The notes below the pieces were generated by a model that was not told the origin of the DNA, searched no databases, and saw only the letters and a list, made by a program, of their open reading frames with translations. DNA of 64,000 nt from Lachnospiraceae bacterium (GTDB lineage Bacteria; Bacillota; Clostridia; Lachnospirales; Lachnospiraceae): positions 1 to 64,000 of the forward strand of contig JAFYMC010000008.1 in assembly GCA_017556805.1 (NCBI GenBank). Direction: 5' to 3'. The position numbers were made by a program, and so were the translations under genes. This document shows, in pieces, positions 43,580 to 53,102 of the stretch (within the stretch, counting starts at the first letter, position 1; the number at the start of each line of letters is the position of its first letter).

Positions 43580-43978
43580 ATGAACCAGTTACAGAACGGT
43601 CGGTTTGTATCGATAGAACAGATGACAAACCAGTATCTGGATACGACCGGCAAAACTAAACCCGTAAATGTTTCCCAATCCGCAGGTGTCAGTTTTCGTC
43701 AGATACTGGAAGAAAAACAGGCACAGACCACAGAGCTTCGTTTTTCGAAGCACGCAAACGAGCGTCTTGCCAGTCGGAACATCCGGTTATCGACGGAGCA
43801 GAGAGAACGCCTGGAGGGCGGAGTGAACAAGGCTTCGCAGAAGGGAATCAAAGACTCGCTGGTTATGGTGGACAATATGGCCTTTATCGTAAATGTTACA
43901 AACCGCACGGTGATTACCGCTGTGGGAGAGGGCGACGATAAAATATTTACCAACATAGACGGCGCAATTATTACTTAA
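43580..43978 (+). CDS. Flagellar operon protein, TIGR02530 family
   Basis: The 132-aa product starts at ATG 43580 after AAAGGAAGGG. The block FSKHANERLASRNIRLS and the end VTNRTVITAV with IFTNIDGAIIT are typical of TIGR02530, a family found only in Firmicute flagellar operons between flgD and flgE. Role undefined; the position suggests hook assembly. Confidence 0.88.
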   Translation: MNQLQNGRFVSIEQMTNQYLDTTGKTKPVNVSQSAGVSFRQILEEKQAQTTELRFSKHANERLASRNIRLSTEQRERLEGGVNKASQKGIKDSLVMVDNMAFIVNVTNRTVITAVGEGDDKIFTNIDGAIIT

Positions 43979-44050
43979 CTGCCGGACCTGATGAGGAGGC
44001 AGTATTCCCCGGACTGACAGAAGGGGAATCAACAAAGGAGGTCATGTACT

Positions 44051-45499
44051 ATGTTAAGATCACTTTATTCCGGTGTATCCGGTTTGAAAGTTCATCAGAC
44101 AAGAATGGACGTTATCGGTAACAATATTTCCAACGTAAATACCGTAGGCTTTAAATCCAGCCAGGTAACCTTTTCCGATGTGTTGTACCAGACATCTTCC
44201 GCAGCATCCGGACCGGACGAGAAGACCGGACGTGCCGGTGTAAATGCAAAGCAGATCGGTCTCGGTGCCAACTTTGCATCCGTAAAGACTACCATGGATT
44301 CTACCGGTGGTTCTACCAGAACCGATAACCCGTTTGACTTGATGATTGAGGGTGACGGATTTTTCATTGTAAATAACGGTTCTTCCAACTACTTTACAAA
44401 GGCGGGTTCCTTTACATTGGACGCAAACGGTACGCTTTGTACCGCTACCGGTTACAACGTAATGGGCTGGCAGGTAGACCCGAACGACCCGTCAAAGATT
44501 AAAGCGGATACCGTATCTCCGTTACATATTATGAGTGCGGAGAATATGTATTCCGAGCCGGAGGCAACGACAGCGGTTCATTTTGAGGGTAACATCGACA
44601 GCGCGGATTCGGATCTTGCGGGAAGCGGCCGTGTGACGAATTTTACGTTTTATGACAGTCTCGGACAGAGTTATACGGTACAGATGTTAGTAAAGCAGAA
44701 TACCCAGGCGGATTCTTTGATTAAGAATGAATATGCGGTATCCATTACCGATGTACTGGATTCCAACGGACAGTCTATTTTCTCTACGCCGGAGGATGAC
44801 GGAAACGGTAACGTAACCTACGGTGAGAGCAGTATTACGGAAGTAACTTTGGGAGATTATACCTTCGGTGTGACTTCGATCGATGAGTTAACCGGAAAGC
44901 CGGTTTTGGATGGCGAGTCTCCGATTTTAACCTTTAACGCATCTACCGGTAAGATGACCAGCATCGGTGATGAAGAGGGTGTAAAGAGCCTGACGTTTTC
45001 CATCAATATCGGCGGAGAGCATCCGTTTAAGGATATCGATGTTGACTTTTCCGCATTGACTATGTTCGCAAACAGCGGTAAGACTACCATCGAGGGTAGC
45101 AAGGGCGGCCTTGACAATCTCGGCAAGGGCCGTACCGCAGGTAACATGTCCGGTGTGTCCATTGATACCGCAGGTAAGGTTTACGGTGTCTATGACAACG
45201 GTGTCAGCAAGCTTTTGGGACAGGTTGTAGTTGCGAAGTTTGCAAACAACTCCGGTCTGGAAGCAATCGGTAACAGCCTGTTTGCAGAGTCCCAGAACTC
45301 CGGTGAATTCGACGGCATCGGTGAAGAAATCACCATGGACGGCGGAAAGTTTAACGTAGGTGTGTTGGAGAGCTCCAATGTAGACTTGGCAAGTGAGTTT
45401 ACCGACATGGTAGTAACCCAGAGAGGTTTCCAGGCAAACTCCCGTATCATTACGGTTTCCGATACGTTGCTTGAAGAATTGATTAACTTAAAGAGATAA
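44051..45499 (+). CDS. flgE: Flagellar hook protein FlgE
   Basis: The 482-aa product starts at ATG 44051 after AAAGGAGG. It begins MLRSLYSGVSGLKVHQTRMD and has NNISNVNTVGFK, and ends with SEFTDMVVTQRGFQANSRII before the last heptads, the standard axial-protein ends. Length and central D1/D2-like regions fit hook protein rather than the shorter FlgG rod protein. Confidence 0.94.
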   Translation: MLRSLYSGVSGLKVHQTRMDVIGNNISNVNTVGFKSSQVTFSDVLYQTSSAASGPDEKTGRAGVNAKQIGLGANFASVKTTMDSTGGSTRTDNPFDLMIEGDGFFIVNNGSSNYFTKAGSFTLDANGTLCTATGYNVMGWQVDPNDPSKIKADTVSPLHIMSAENMYSEPEATTAVHFEGNIDSADSDLAGSGRVTNFTFYDSLGQSYTVQMLVKQNTQADSLIKNEYAVSITDVLDSNGQSIFSTPEDDGNGNVTYGESSITEVTLGDYTFGVTSIDELTGKPVLDGESPILTFNASTGKMTSIGDEEGVKSLTFSINIGGEHPFKDIDVDFSALTMFANSGKTTIEGSKGGLDNLGKGRTAGNMSGVSIDTAGKVYGVYDNGVSKLLGQVVVAKFANNSGLEAIGNSLFAESQNSGEFDGIGEEITMDGGKFNVGVLESSNVDLASEFTDMVVTQRGFQANSRIITVSDTLLEELINLKR

Positions 45500-45506
45500 G
45501 CTTAAT

Positions 45507-45552
45507 ATAAGGTCGGCGAAGGAAGACGTTTTGACTTCCTTTGCCGGCTTAT
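45507..45552 (+). other. Intercistronic hairpin between flgE and flbD
   Basis: Arms 45507-45525 and 45535-45552 are nearly complementary (ATAAG, CGGC and AAGGAAG blocks match) with a 9-base loop. There is no T run, so it is probably an mRNA stability or processing structure, or a weak pause, rather than a complete terminator. Confidence 0.6.
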
Positions 45553-45573
45553 AGGCGTTTTATCGGGGGATTT

Positions 45574-45777
45574 ATGATTGAGATTACAAAATTGAATGAT
45601 GCAAAAATTTCGATTAATGCGGAATTGATTGAAACTGTGGAGGAAATTCCGGATACTGTAATTACTCTTACCACAGGAAAAAAAATATTTGTAAAAGAAA
45701 GTAGACAAAAGATAGAAAATCTAGTAAAATCATATAAAAGGGATATTTTTCGTCAGATTATGAATGTAAATGAGTAA
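45574..45777 (+). CDS. flbD: Flagellar protein FlbD
   Basis: The start is ATG 45574, preceded by GGGGGA; upstream in-frame codons fall in the hairpin. The 67-aa product begins MIEITKLNDAKISINAELIETVEEIPDTVI-like sequence, diagnostic for Firmicute FlbD (distinct from the Caulobacter regulator of that name). Small flagellar operon protein before motA; function poorly defined. Confidence 0.9.
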   Translation: MIEITKLNDAKISINAELIETVEEIPDTVITLTTGKKIFVKESRQKIENLVKSYKRDIFRQIMNVNE

Positions 45778-45835
45778 ATAGTTGCTACATTTTATGCGAT
45801 AAACGAAAGAGATTTTTGATGGGAAGGTGAATGGC

Positions 45836-46636
45836 GTGGATTTATCTACATTAATTGGTGTAATAGCCGGATTGGTACTTTGTATTTTCGGTATGGTCGT
45901 GGGACAGGAAAATGCGATGAAAGCAATTTCGTCATTCTTGCATCTGCCGTCTGCATTGATTACCTTCGGCGGAGCTTTGTCGGCTACCCTTGTTATGTCA
46001 CCGAGTATAAAGGATTTTGTAAACGGTTTGAAATCCTTCGGTATCGGATTGAAAAAGGTAGAATATGACGAAATAGAGAAAATTAAGCAAATTATCGAGT
46101 TATCCAATGTTGCACGTAAGGAAGGTCTTCTGGCATTGGAAGAAGCGGCTAACAGCAGCATCGATGATGAGTTTATGAAGAAGGGAATTCTTCTTATCGT
46201 AGACGGTACGGATCCGGAGTTTGTACGACGGATTTTGGAGACGGAGCTTGAGTGTATCGAGGGCAGACATAAGTCTACCATTACATTCTGGGAAAATTTA
46301 GCATCCATGGGTCCTGCATGGGGTATGATCGGTACCCTGGTAGGATTGGTACTTATGCTTGCGGACTTACAGGATATCAGTTCCGTAGGTCCGAACATGG
46401 CAGTTGCACTTATTACGACATTCTACGGCTCGTTGCTCGCAAACTGGATTTGTCTTCCGATGGCTGCAAAGTTAAAGGAAAAAAACGGTGCGGAGATTAT
46501 GCTAAAGACCATCGTCGTAGAAGGCTTGTTGTCGATTCAGGCAGGTGAGAATCCGCGTGTCATCGAAGAGAAGTTAAAGTCCTTCATTGACCCGACCGCG
46601 AGAGAATCCCTGACTTCGGGAGGCGGTGAGGCTTAA
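45836..46636 (+). CDS. motA: Flagellar stator protein MotA
   Basis: The start is GTG 45836, 8 bases after GGGAAGG (GTG 45827 overlaps it); this yields the common beginning (V)DLSTLIGVI. The 266-aa protein has four membrane segments, the cytosolic torque loop with charged residues, and PAWGMIGTLVGLVLML with the conserved Pro. MotA4-5/MotB2 units conduct ions to drive rotation. The stop overlaps motB (TAATG). Confidence 0.95.
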   Translation: MDLSTLIGVIAGLVLCIFGMVVGQENAMKAISSFLHLPSALITFGGALSATLVMSPSIKDFVNGLKSFGIGLKKVEYDEIEKIKQIIELSNVARKEGLLALEEAANSSIDDEFMKKGILLIVDGTDPEFVRRILETELECIEGRHKSTITFWENLASMGPAWGMIGTLVGLVLMLADLQDISSVGPNMAVALITTFYGSLLANWICLPMAAKLKEKNGAEIMLKTIVVEGLLSIQAGENPRVIEEKLKSFIDPTARESLTSGGGEA

Positions 46637-47529
46637 TGGCTAAAAAGAAAAAGGAAGAGGCACCGGCACCGGGGTCACCGGCATGGATGGCCACCTTCAG
46701 TGACCTTATGAACTTGTTGCTTTGCTTTTTCGTATTATTGTTCTCCATGTCCTCGGTAGATACCGCGAAGTTTAACGAAATGGCTCAGTCCTTTGCCAGC
46801 ACCTTCAGTATTTTTGAAGCGGGCGGCGCGTTTTTCGGAGACGGAAATCTGGTAGCAAACGGAGCCACCCAGTTAAACAATCTGGATGAACACAAAAATA
46901 CCATGGGAGAAAAGTCCGATTCCGATACACCGGAGAAGGATATTTTTGAGAATGAAGGAAATACGGAAAAGCTCTTGGAATATTACGAGCAAAAGGTAGC
47001 GGAGTTGGAAGGTACCATAGAAGAACTGGAGCATATTGAGGAAATTCTTGAGGAACAAAAACAGGAAGCCTCCTCTGCGGTATACGATGAGGTGTATGAG
47101 CTTGCACAGCGCTATAACCTTGGAGAAAACGTAGAGTTCAGTATGGATTCGTCCTATAATTTCGTTAGAATCGAAGTAAAGGGCTCTGTATTATTTGAGG
47201 ATAACAAAGCAGACATTAAAGAAGATGCAAAACCCGTATTACTGAAAATCGGCGACATATTAAAGGAATACGATAATTTCGGAATCGAAATTATCGGACA
47301 TACGGACAATACGCCGATTAAGTCCGGTCCGTATAAGGACAATGATTATTTGTCCGCGGCCCGTGCCATTGAAACGGCACAGTATTTGATTGCGAATAAG
47401 AATCTGGATGCTTCTAAGGTTTCCTTCTCCGGAATGGGAGAACGGGAGCCGGTGGATACCAATGCCACGGAAGAAGGACGTAGGAAAAACCGGAGAATCG
47501 AGTTCCGGATTTACACCCCGACAAAGTAG
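46636..47529 (+). CDS. motB: Flagellar stator protein MotB
   Basis: The 297-aa product starts at ATG 46636. A single membrane helix (about 18-40) carries the ion-binding Asp23 in ATFSDLMNLLLCFF. A plug/linker with coiled-coil character (about 105-140) leads to an OmpA-like peptidoglycan-binding domain containing EIIGHTDNTPI and GMGEREPV. It anchors the stator to the cell wall. Confidence 0.96.
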   Translation: MAKKKKEEAPAPGSPAWMATFSDLMNLLLCFFVLLFSMSSVDTAKFNEMAQSFASTFSIFEAGGAFFGDGNLVANGATQLNNLDEHKNTMGEKSDSDTPEKDIFENEGNTEKLLEYYEQKVAELEGTIEELEHIEEILEEQKQEASSAVYDEVYELAQRYNLGENVEFSMDSSYNFVRIEVKGSVLFEDNKADIKEDAKPVLLKIGDILKEYDNFGIEIIGHTDNTPIKSGPYKDNDYLSAARAIETAQYLIANKNLDASKVSFSGMGEREPVDTNATEEGRRKNRRIEFRIYTPTK

Positions 47530-47580
47530 AGAACAGGATAGAAGCGTTACAGTAAGGCAGTATCAAAGGAGGTAGCGTAT

Positions 47581-48087
47581 ATGAAGAGAAATATGCTTGC
47601 AGTGGTGATTTTGGCGGCAACGTTAATCAATACCACCTTATTGGCGGTATTGGTGTTTACGGTGGTTCCGAAGGCAAAGCGTACGGATGCTTTGATTGAG
47701 AAAATCGTGGCTGCGGTAGAGTTAGAGACCGAGTCAGGTATCGGCAAGAATTACGGTGAAATTTTGCCGGCGGATCAGGAAGAATATGTATTCCAGAAGG
47801 AGTATGTAAACGTAAAGGCAAATGCAGGTGAGCCGAATGTAGCTTTGGCGAATATTACCATTACGCTCAATAAGAAGCATGATGATTACGCAACGGTGCA
47901 GCCGTTAATCGAAGGTAAGAAGTCAAAGATTACCGCAGAGGTAAGTAAAATCACCGGTGACTATATGACGGCCGAGATTCCGTTGTATTACGAGGATATC
48001 GAAAAGGATGCGCTGGAGAAAGTTCAGGCGATTTTCCAGTCGGATTGTATCATCGAAGTCACACTTCAAGTTTATGGTGGAAATTAA
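47581..48087 (+). CDS. fliL: Flagellar basal body-associated protein FliL
   Basis: The 168-aa product starts at ATG 47581 after AAAGGAGG. One N-terminal membrane segment (about 5-27) is followed by an extracytoplasmic stomatin-like domain and the end IFQSDCIIEVTLQVYGGN. FliL rings surround and stabilise active stators. Sequence similarity is weak, so the call relies on topology and position between motB and fliM. Confidence 0.82.
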   Translation: MKRNMLAVVILAATLINTTLLAVLVFTVVPKAKRTDALIEKIVAAVELETESGIGKNYGEILPADQEEYVFQKEYVNVKANAGEPNVALANITITLNKKHDDYATVQPLIEGKKSKITAEVSKITGDYMTAEIPLYYEDIEKDALEKVQAIFQSDCIIEVTLQVYGGN

Positions 48088-48168
48088 AAGTTTTTGATGA
48101 TTTTTTGCACAATATGTGGTATGATAGTAGTAGGTAATCATTCAGTAGCAACGTAGGGAGGTTTCGGT

Positions 48169-49146
48169 ATGGGTGACGTGTTATCCCAAAAAGAAATAGA
48201 TGACCTGCTTGCGGCGTTCAGTAGCGGTGAAATAGACGCGGAGGAAATGAAAGGGACGGCGGAGAAGCAGGTAAAAAACTATGACTTTAATCGTCCGACA
48301 AAGTTTTCCAGAGATCACCTCCGTACTCTTGAGATTATTTTCGAGCATTACGGGCGTTTGTTATCGACCCATTTGCCGGCGTATTTAAGAAAGACGGTAA
48401 ACGTTGAGGTAATGAACTCCGAGGCGGTTATTTATTCGGAGTTTACCAACGCACTTTCCAATCCGGTTTTGCTCGGTATCGTAGATTTTAAACCGTTGGA
48501 GGGCAATATTATTATCGAATTGTCCGACAATCTCGGTTTTGCGATTGTTGACCGCATGTTGGGAGGTCCCGGACTTCCTCTTGATAAGTCCAGAGACTTT
48601 TCGGAGATAGAGCTGGTAATTATCGAGCGTATATTTACGATTATTACGAATCTGCTCCATGATCCGTGGGAGAATGTGGTATCCTTAAGACCTCGTTTGA
48701 CACGTATCGAGACCAACTGCCAGTTTGCGCAGATGATTGCGCCGAACGAGACGGTTTCCATTATTACCTTGAACGTTAAGGTGGGAAATACGGAAGGCAT
48801 GTTAAATATTTGTATTCCGTATAAGGTGCTGGAGCCGGTAATCGATAAGCTGAATACGAAGTCCTGGTATTCTTCGGAGAAGCTGAAGGACGATGAAGTT
48901 TATAAGGAGTTTATCGAGCTTGTGATTGCGAAGGCAAAGGTTCCGATTAAAGCAATTCTCGGAAGAAGCACCATTTCGGTCAATGATTTTGTCAACATGC
49001 AAAAAGGTGACATTATTAAGCTGGATACAAAGACGGAAGATGAGTTAAATGTGTTTGTCGGAAATATATGGAAGTTTACGGCGTTGCCGGGTTCGTCCTC
49101 GGACACATATGCAGTTAAAATATCAAGTATCGTGAGGGAGGAATAA
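48169..49146 (+). CDS. fliM: Flagellar motor switch protein FliM
   Basis: The 325-aa product starts at ATG 48169 after AGGGAGG. The N-terminal LSQKEIDDLLAAF is the CheY-P binding peptide. The middle CheC-like domain and the C-terminal SpoA domain (INDFVN/VNDFVNMQKGDIIKLD) are complete. FliM forms most of the C ring and sets rotation direction. Confidence 0.97.
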   Translation: MGDVLSQKEIDDLLAAFSSGEIDAEEMKGTAEKQVKNYDFNRPTKFSRDHLRTLEIIFEHYGRLLSTHLPAYLRKTVNVEVMNSEAVIYSEFTNALSNPVLLGIVDFKPLEGNIIIELSDNLGFAIVDRMLGGPGLPLDKSRDFSEIELVIIERIFTIITNLLHDPWENVVSLRPRLTRIETNCQFAQMIAPNETVSIITLNVKVGNTEGMLNICIPYKVLEPVIDKLNTKSWYSSEKLKDDEVYKEFIELVIAKAKVPIKAILGRSTISVNDFVNMQKGDIIKLDTKTEDELNVFVGNIWKFTALPGSSSDTYAVKISSIVREE

Positions 49147-49150
49147 GTGC

Positions 49151-50326
49151 ATGGACGGAATGTTATCACAAGAAGAAATCAATGCATTATTCAGCGGCAT
49201 GGATATTGAAGAGGAACCGGCGAATACTTCGGGTTCGGGAACGTCACAATCGCTTTTGACACCGGAAGAGAAGGATGCCATCGGGGAGATTTCCAATATC
49301 AGCCTCGGTTCTTCGGCTACTACTTTGTTTGCATTGGTCAATCAAAGAGTAAATATATCGACTCCTACCGTATCGATTTGTCGCTGGGAGGAGTTGTCGA
49401 ACCAGTACGAGAGACCGTGTGTCTTTATCCAGATTTCCTATAAAGAGGGTCTGGACGGTAAGAATGTGTTGATTCTTCAGGAAAAAGACGTTAAGATCAT
49501 TGCCGATTTGATGATGGGCGGTGACGGTAGCAATGTAGAAGGCGAATTAAGCGATTTGCATCTGAGTGCCATCAGTGAGGCCATGAATCAGATGATGGGA
49601 GCTTCGTCAACGTCTCTTTCCCAAATGTTCGAAACGAAGATTGATATCAGCCCGCCATCCGCAAGTTTAGTAGATTTAAGCGATGTGGTCAGCGGCGGCG
49701 ATATGGATATGTTCCTTCGGGAGGAGTTTGTAAAGGTTTCCTTCCGCATGGAAATCGGTGATTTGATTGACAGTGAGTTGATTCAAATGTATCCGGTTGA
49801 TTTCGCGAAGAGTCTCTATAAGAAATTTATCAATGATGACGAGGCGGCAGTCTCGACACCGGAACCGGTAACTCCGGCTCCGGCAGTGAAAACAGCACCA
49901 CAACCGGCACCGGTACCGCAACAGGCGGCGGCTCCGATGCAGGATATGAATATGATGGCAATGGGACAGATGCAGGGAATGATGCAGCCGCAGATGATGG
50001 CAATGCCGTATGCGATGCCTCCGGTACAGGATGTAAATATTTCACCGGTACAGTTCCAGGCGTTCCAGCCGGTACAGAGCCCGTTGTTACAGACAGAGAA
50101 TATCGATCTTTTGCTTGATGTTCCGCTGGAAGTAACCGTGGAGCTGGGCAGAACCAGTAAATCCATTAAGGAGATTCTGGATTTTGCACCGGGAACCATT
50201 GTCGAACTGAATCGGTTGGCAGGTGAACCGATTGACGTATTAGTCAACGGAAAGTATGTGGCAAAGGGAGAAGTTGTTGTGATTGAGGAAGCCTTCGGTA
50301 TCCGAGTTACCGAGGTAATCAAGTAG
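49151..50326 (+). CDS. fliY: Flagellar motor switch phosphatase FliY
   Basis: The 391-aa product starts at ATG 49151 after GGGAGGAA. An N-terminal LSQEEINALFSG peptide precedes a CheC-like domain with two phosphatase signatures, EKDAIGEISNISLGSSATTL and SAISEAMNQMMGASSTSL. A Met/Pro/Gln-rich linker (about 245-300) leads to a FliN-type SpoA domain. FliY both builds the C ring and dephosphorylates CheY-P. Confidence 0.95.
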   Translation: MDGMLSQEEINALFSGMDIEEEPANTSGSGTSQSLLTPEEKDAIGEISNISLGSSATTLFALVNQRVNISTPTVSICRWEELSNQYERPCVFIQISYKEGLDGKNVLILQEKDVKIIADLMMGGDGSNVEGELSDLHLSAISEAMNQMMGASSTSLSQMFETKIDISPPSASLVDLSDVVSGGDMDMFLREEFVKVSFRMEIGDLIDSELIQMYPVDFAKSLYKKFINDDEAAVSTPEPVTPAPAVKTAPQPAPVPQQAAAPMQDMNMMAMGQMQGMMQPQMMAMPYAMPPVQDVNISPVQFQAFQPVQSPLLQTENIDLLLDVPLEVTVELGRTSKSIKEILDFAPGTIVELNRLAGEPIDVLVNGKYVAKGEVVVIEEAFGIRVTEVIK

Positions 50327-50374
50327 CAACAATAGTAAGTCAGGCGAATTACATTAAAAGATTGGAGAGGTACT

Positions 50375-50737
50375 ATGGCTAAAAACATTCTGATTTGCGA
50401 TGATGCCGCTTTTATGCGTATGATGATTAAGGATATTTTAACGAAGAACGGCTATGAGATTGCGGGAGAAGCAGAAAACGGTCAGGTAGCTGTTGATAAA
50501 TATTCCGAAGTAAAGCCGGATTTGGTTATGATGGATATTACGATGCCGGAGAAGGATGGCATTCAGGCGTTAAAGGAGATTAAGGCAAAGGATCCGTCCG
50601 CAAACGTTATTATGTGTTCCGCAATGGGACAGCAGGCAATGGTAATTGAGTCTATTCAGGCCGGAGCGAAGGATTTCATCGTAAAACCGTTTGCAGCGGA
50701 CCGTGTATTGGAAGCTGTTCGTAAGGCAGTCGGCTAA
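50375..50737 (+). CDS. cheY: Chemotaxis response regulator CheY
   Basis: The 120-aa single receiver domain starts at ATG 50375 after GGAGAGG. Acid pair Asp9-Asp10, phospho-acceptor Asp54 in MMDITMPEKDG, and the conserved Lys in IVKPFAADR are present. CheY-P binds FliM. Position between fliY and fliO is the normal Firmicute order. Confidence 0.96.
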   Translation: MAKNILICDDAAFMRMMIKDILTKNGYEIAGEAENGQVAVDKYSEVKPDLVMMDITMPEKDGIQALKEIKAKDPSANVIMCSAMGQQAMVIESIQAGAKDFIVKPFAADRVLEAVRKAVG

Positions 50738-50754
50738 ACGATAAAGGAGTATTT

Positions 50755-51159
50755 ATGGCAGAAGCGTTACAGAGCGGAGGTACCTTTTTGGTACATAACT
50801 CAAGATCGGGAAATATTCTTGAATTAATTATGCTCTTAGGCATATTTGTGTTGGTTCTTGTCGCGTGCGTATTTACCACACGGTTTGTGGCAGGACATCA
50901 GATGCAACGCGGCAGGAACAGCAATTTCAAGCCGATTGAGACTTATCAGATTACCCAGAACCGTTATTTGCATCTGGTGCAGATAGGGACACGGTATTTT
51001 GTAGTTTCCGTAACGAAGGAAAATATAAGCTTTATTGCCGAACTGAAGGAAGAGGAGATTGTTGCAAAGCCTGAAAAGGGTGGAACGCAACGGTCGTTCA
51101 AGGAAATTTTATCTGAATTTAAAGTAAAGGTTGATAAGAATGACGACGCACAGAAGTAG
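50755..51159 (+). CDS. fliO: Flagellar biosynthetic protein FliO/FliZ
   Basis: The 134-aa product starts at ATG 50755 after AAAGGAG. A single membrane segment (about 20-42) is followed by a basic cytosolic domain with FKPIETYQITQNRYLHLVQIG and RYFVVSVTKENISF, as in FliO. It aids FliP pore assembly. The 3' end overlaps fliP by 20 bases. Confidence 0.85.
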   Translation: MAEALQSGGTFLVHNSRSGNILELIMLLGIFVLVLVACVFTTRFVAGHQMQRGRNSNFKPIETYQITQNRYLHLVQIGTRYFVVSVTKENISFIAELKEEEIVAKPEKGGTQRSFKEILSEFKVKVDKNDDAQK

Positions 51160-51979
51160 AAAAATTTTGAAAATTTCAGCACTCATTGGAATTTTCATTG
51201 CGGCGTGCCTGTTAACCTTTATTTGGCATGCAGAAAACACAGCATATGCAACCGATTTAGGAACAGAGAGCGGAATCGATATTAACGGAAACGTAGGTAA
51301 TGTCGATTTCAACATCTCTTCCGGACAGGAAGAGGACAGTTCTTTGGCCACCACGTTGCAGATGCTGTTTATTTTAACAATTATTTCTTTGGCACCGTCT
51401 ATTTTGATTATGGTAACTTCTTTTACCAGAATTTTGGTGGTGCTTCATTTCGTACGTTCCGCCATGGGAACGCAAACGACGCCTCCGAATCAGATATTAA
51501 TCGGTTTGGCGTTGTTTTTGACGTTGTTTATTATGTCCCCGACCTTAACAAGAATCAATGATGAGGCAATCAAACCTTTGTCTGCCGGTGAAATTACCGG
51601 AGAAGAGGCCATTGACGCGGCTATTGATCCGCTCAGAGAGTTTATGTTTGCGGAGACCAGAAACGAGGAGCTTGCCCTGTTTGTGGATATTGCGGGAATT
51701 GAGGTAGTAGAGACGGCGGATGATATTCCGACCTGGGTATTGGTTCCGGCGTTTATTATCAGTGAGTTGAGAGCCGCGTTCATTATCGGTTTTCTCATTT
51801 ATATTCCGTTTATTGTTATTGATATGGTAGTGTCGTCCACCCTTATGGCGATGGGTATGATGATGTTGCCGCCGACAACCATATCCATGCCGTTTAAGAT
51901 TTTATTGTTTATTATGGCAGACGGCTGGACGTTGATTATAGAAAGTGTATTACGTACCTTTAAGACATTCGGCGGATAG
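51140..51979 (+). CDS. fliP: Flagellar export gate protein FliP
   Basis: The start is taken as ATG 51140 within fliO, with AAAGG 11 bases upstream; TTG 51131 is an alternative. The 279-aa product has a cleavable signal-like helix (about 9-30), then four membrane segments with SFTRILVVLHFVRSAMGTQTTPPNQ and MGMMMLPPTTISMPFKILLF, both FliP signatures. FliP pentamers form the core of the export pore. Confidence 0.95.
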   Translation: MTTHRSRKILKISALIGIFIAACLLTFIWHAENTAYATDLGTESGIDINGNVGNVDFNISSGQEEDSSLATTLQMLFILTIISLAPSILIMVTSFTRILVVLHFVRSAMGTQTTPPNQILIGLALFLTLFIMSPTLTRINDEAIKPLSAGEITGEEAIDAAIDPLREFMFAETRNEELALFVDIAGIEVVETADDIPTWVLVPAFIISELRAAFIIGFLIYIPFIVIDMVVSSTLMAMGMMMLPPTTISMPFKILLFIMADGWTLIIESVLRTFKTFGG

Positions 51980-52001
51980 TAGGTAAAGGAGGCGAGAGGC
52001 T

Positions 52002-52274
52002 TTGGATGAAGCGGTATTAATTGATTTATTGGTTTCGGCTGTCGTTACGATTATCAAAGCTGCCGCACCGCTTTTGCTTGTTTCGTTGGTGGTGGGACTT
52101 GTGATTAGTATTTTACAGACAGTGACTTCCATTCAGGAACAAACGCTCACATTTGTTCCGAAGCTTTTGGCAGTGTTTCTTGTATTAATCATTGCGGGAA
52201 ACTGGATTATGGGACTGGCCGTAGAGCTGATGCGAGAGCTGTGTTTGAATTTTGAGTATTACATACACGGATAG
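52002..52274 (+). CDS. fliQ: Flagellar export gate protein FliQ
   Basis: The start is TTG 52002 behind AAAGGAGGCGAG; no in-frame ATG precedes LLVSAVVTIIKAAAP. The 90-aa product is two membrane helices with GLVISILQTVTSIQEQTL, the FliQ signature. Four FliQ copies join FliP and FliR in the gate. Confidence 0.95.
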   Translation: MDEAVLIDLLVSAVVTIIKAAAPLLLVSLVVGLVISILQTVTSIQEQTLTFVPKLLAVFLVLIIAGNWIMGLAVELMRELCLNFEYYIHG

Positions 52275-52276
52275 CA

Positions 52277-53056
52277 ATGACCATTTCTTTAGACCATTTG
52301 GAGTTTTTCCTGCTGATACTTGTGAGAATCAGCGGATTTATGGTGGCAGCACCGATTTTTTCGCTCCGTAATATTCCCATGAGGGTAAAGACCTTACTGG
52401 CAATTGCGATTGCCATTGTAATGTTTCATGTAATTCCGTATCGGGAAGTTGCATATTCTACGACAATAGAATACGCGTTGGTAGTAATTACAGAGATGCT
52501 GGCCGGAGTGATTATGGGGTTTATGGCGAATGTGGCCTATTACATCCTGTCCTTTGCGGGACAGATTATTGATCAGGAAATCGGGTTTTCCATGGTGAAC
52601 CAGTATGATCCGATTACCAGTGCCCAGGTGACGATTACCGGTAATTTTTATACGTATGCGGTGATGTTGATGGTGTTGATTACCAATATGCATCACTATT
52701 TGATTCGGGCACTTACGGATTCTTTTCTGGTAATCCCTGTGGGAAGCGTGGCTCTGGATTTCGGCATTTACGAAGTAATGAAGCGATTTGTGGTTGATTA
52801 TTTTGTGCTCGGTTTTCGTATTGTATTGCCTATTTTTGCCAGTCTTTTGGTTGTAAATACCATTCTCGCGATTTTGGCGAGAGTTGCACCTCAGATGAAT
52901 ATGTTTGTCATCGGTTTGCAATTAAAGGTATTTGTGGGACTGGCGGTTTTAGTATTGATGTTTATGATGATTACAGGTGTGGCGGACTTGATTTTCCGGG
53001 AAATGATTTCCATGATGAAGGATACGCTTCCGTATCTCGGAGGCGCAGGGGAATGA
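52277..53056 (+). CDS. fliR: Flagellar export gate protein FliR
   Basis: The 259-aa product starts at ATG 52277, two bases after the fliQ stop and without a clear ribosome site, so it is probably translationally coupled. Six or so membrane segments, RISGFMVAAPIFS near the start and GQIIDQEIGFSMVNQYDP identify FliR. Confidence 0.94.
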   Translation: MTISLDHLEFFLLILVRISGFMVAAPIFSLRNIPMRVKTLLAIAIAIVMFHVIPYREVAYSTTIEYALVVITEMLAGVIMGFMANVAYYILSFAGQIIDQEIGFSMVNQYDPITSAQVTITGNFYTYAVMLMVLITNMHHYLIRALTDSFLVIPVGSVALDFGIYEVMKRFVVDYFVLGFRIVLPIFASLLVVNTILAILARVAPQMNMFVIGLQLKVFVGLAVLVLMFMMITGVADLIFREMISMMKDTLPYLGGAGE

Positions 53057-53102
53057 TGCGACAGCTGTAGAACGATGACGTATAAGAAAGGAGTGTGGCG
53101 GA

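Noticed and set aside
48094-48125. Internal promoter before fliM
   Set aside because: TTGATG and TATGAT are 20 bases apart and TTGCAC is only 9 bases from the -10, so neither pair has acceptable spacing.
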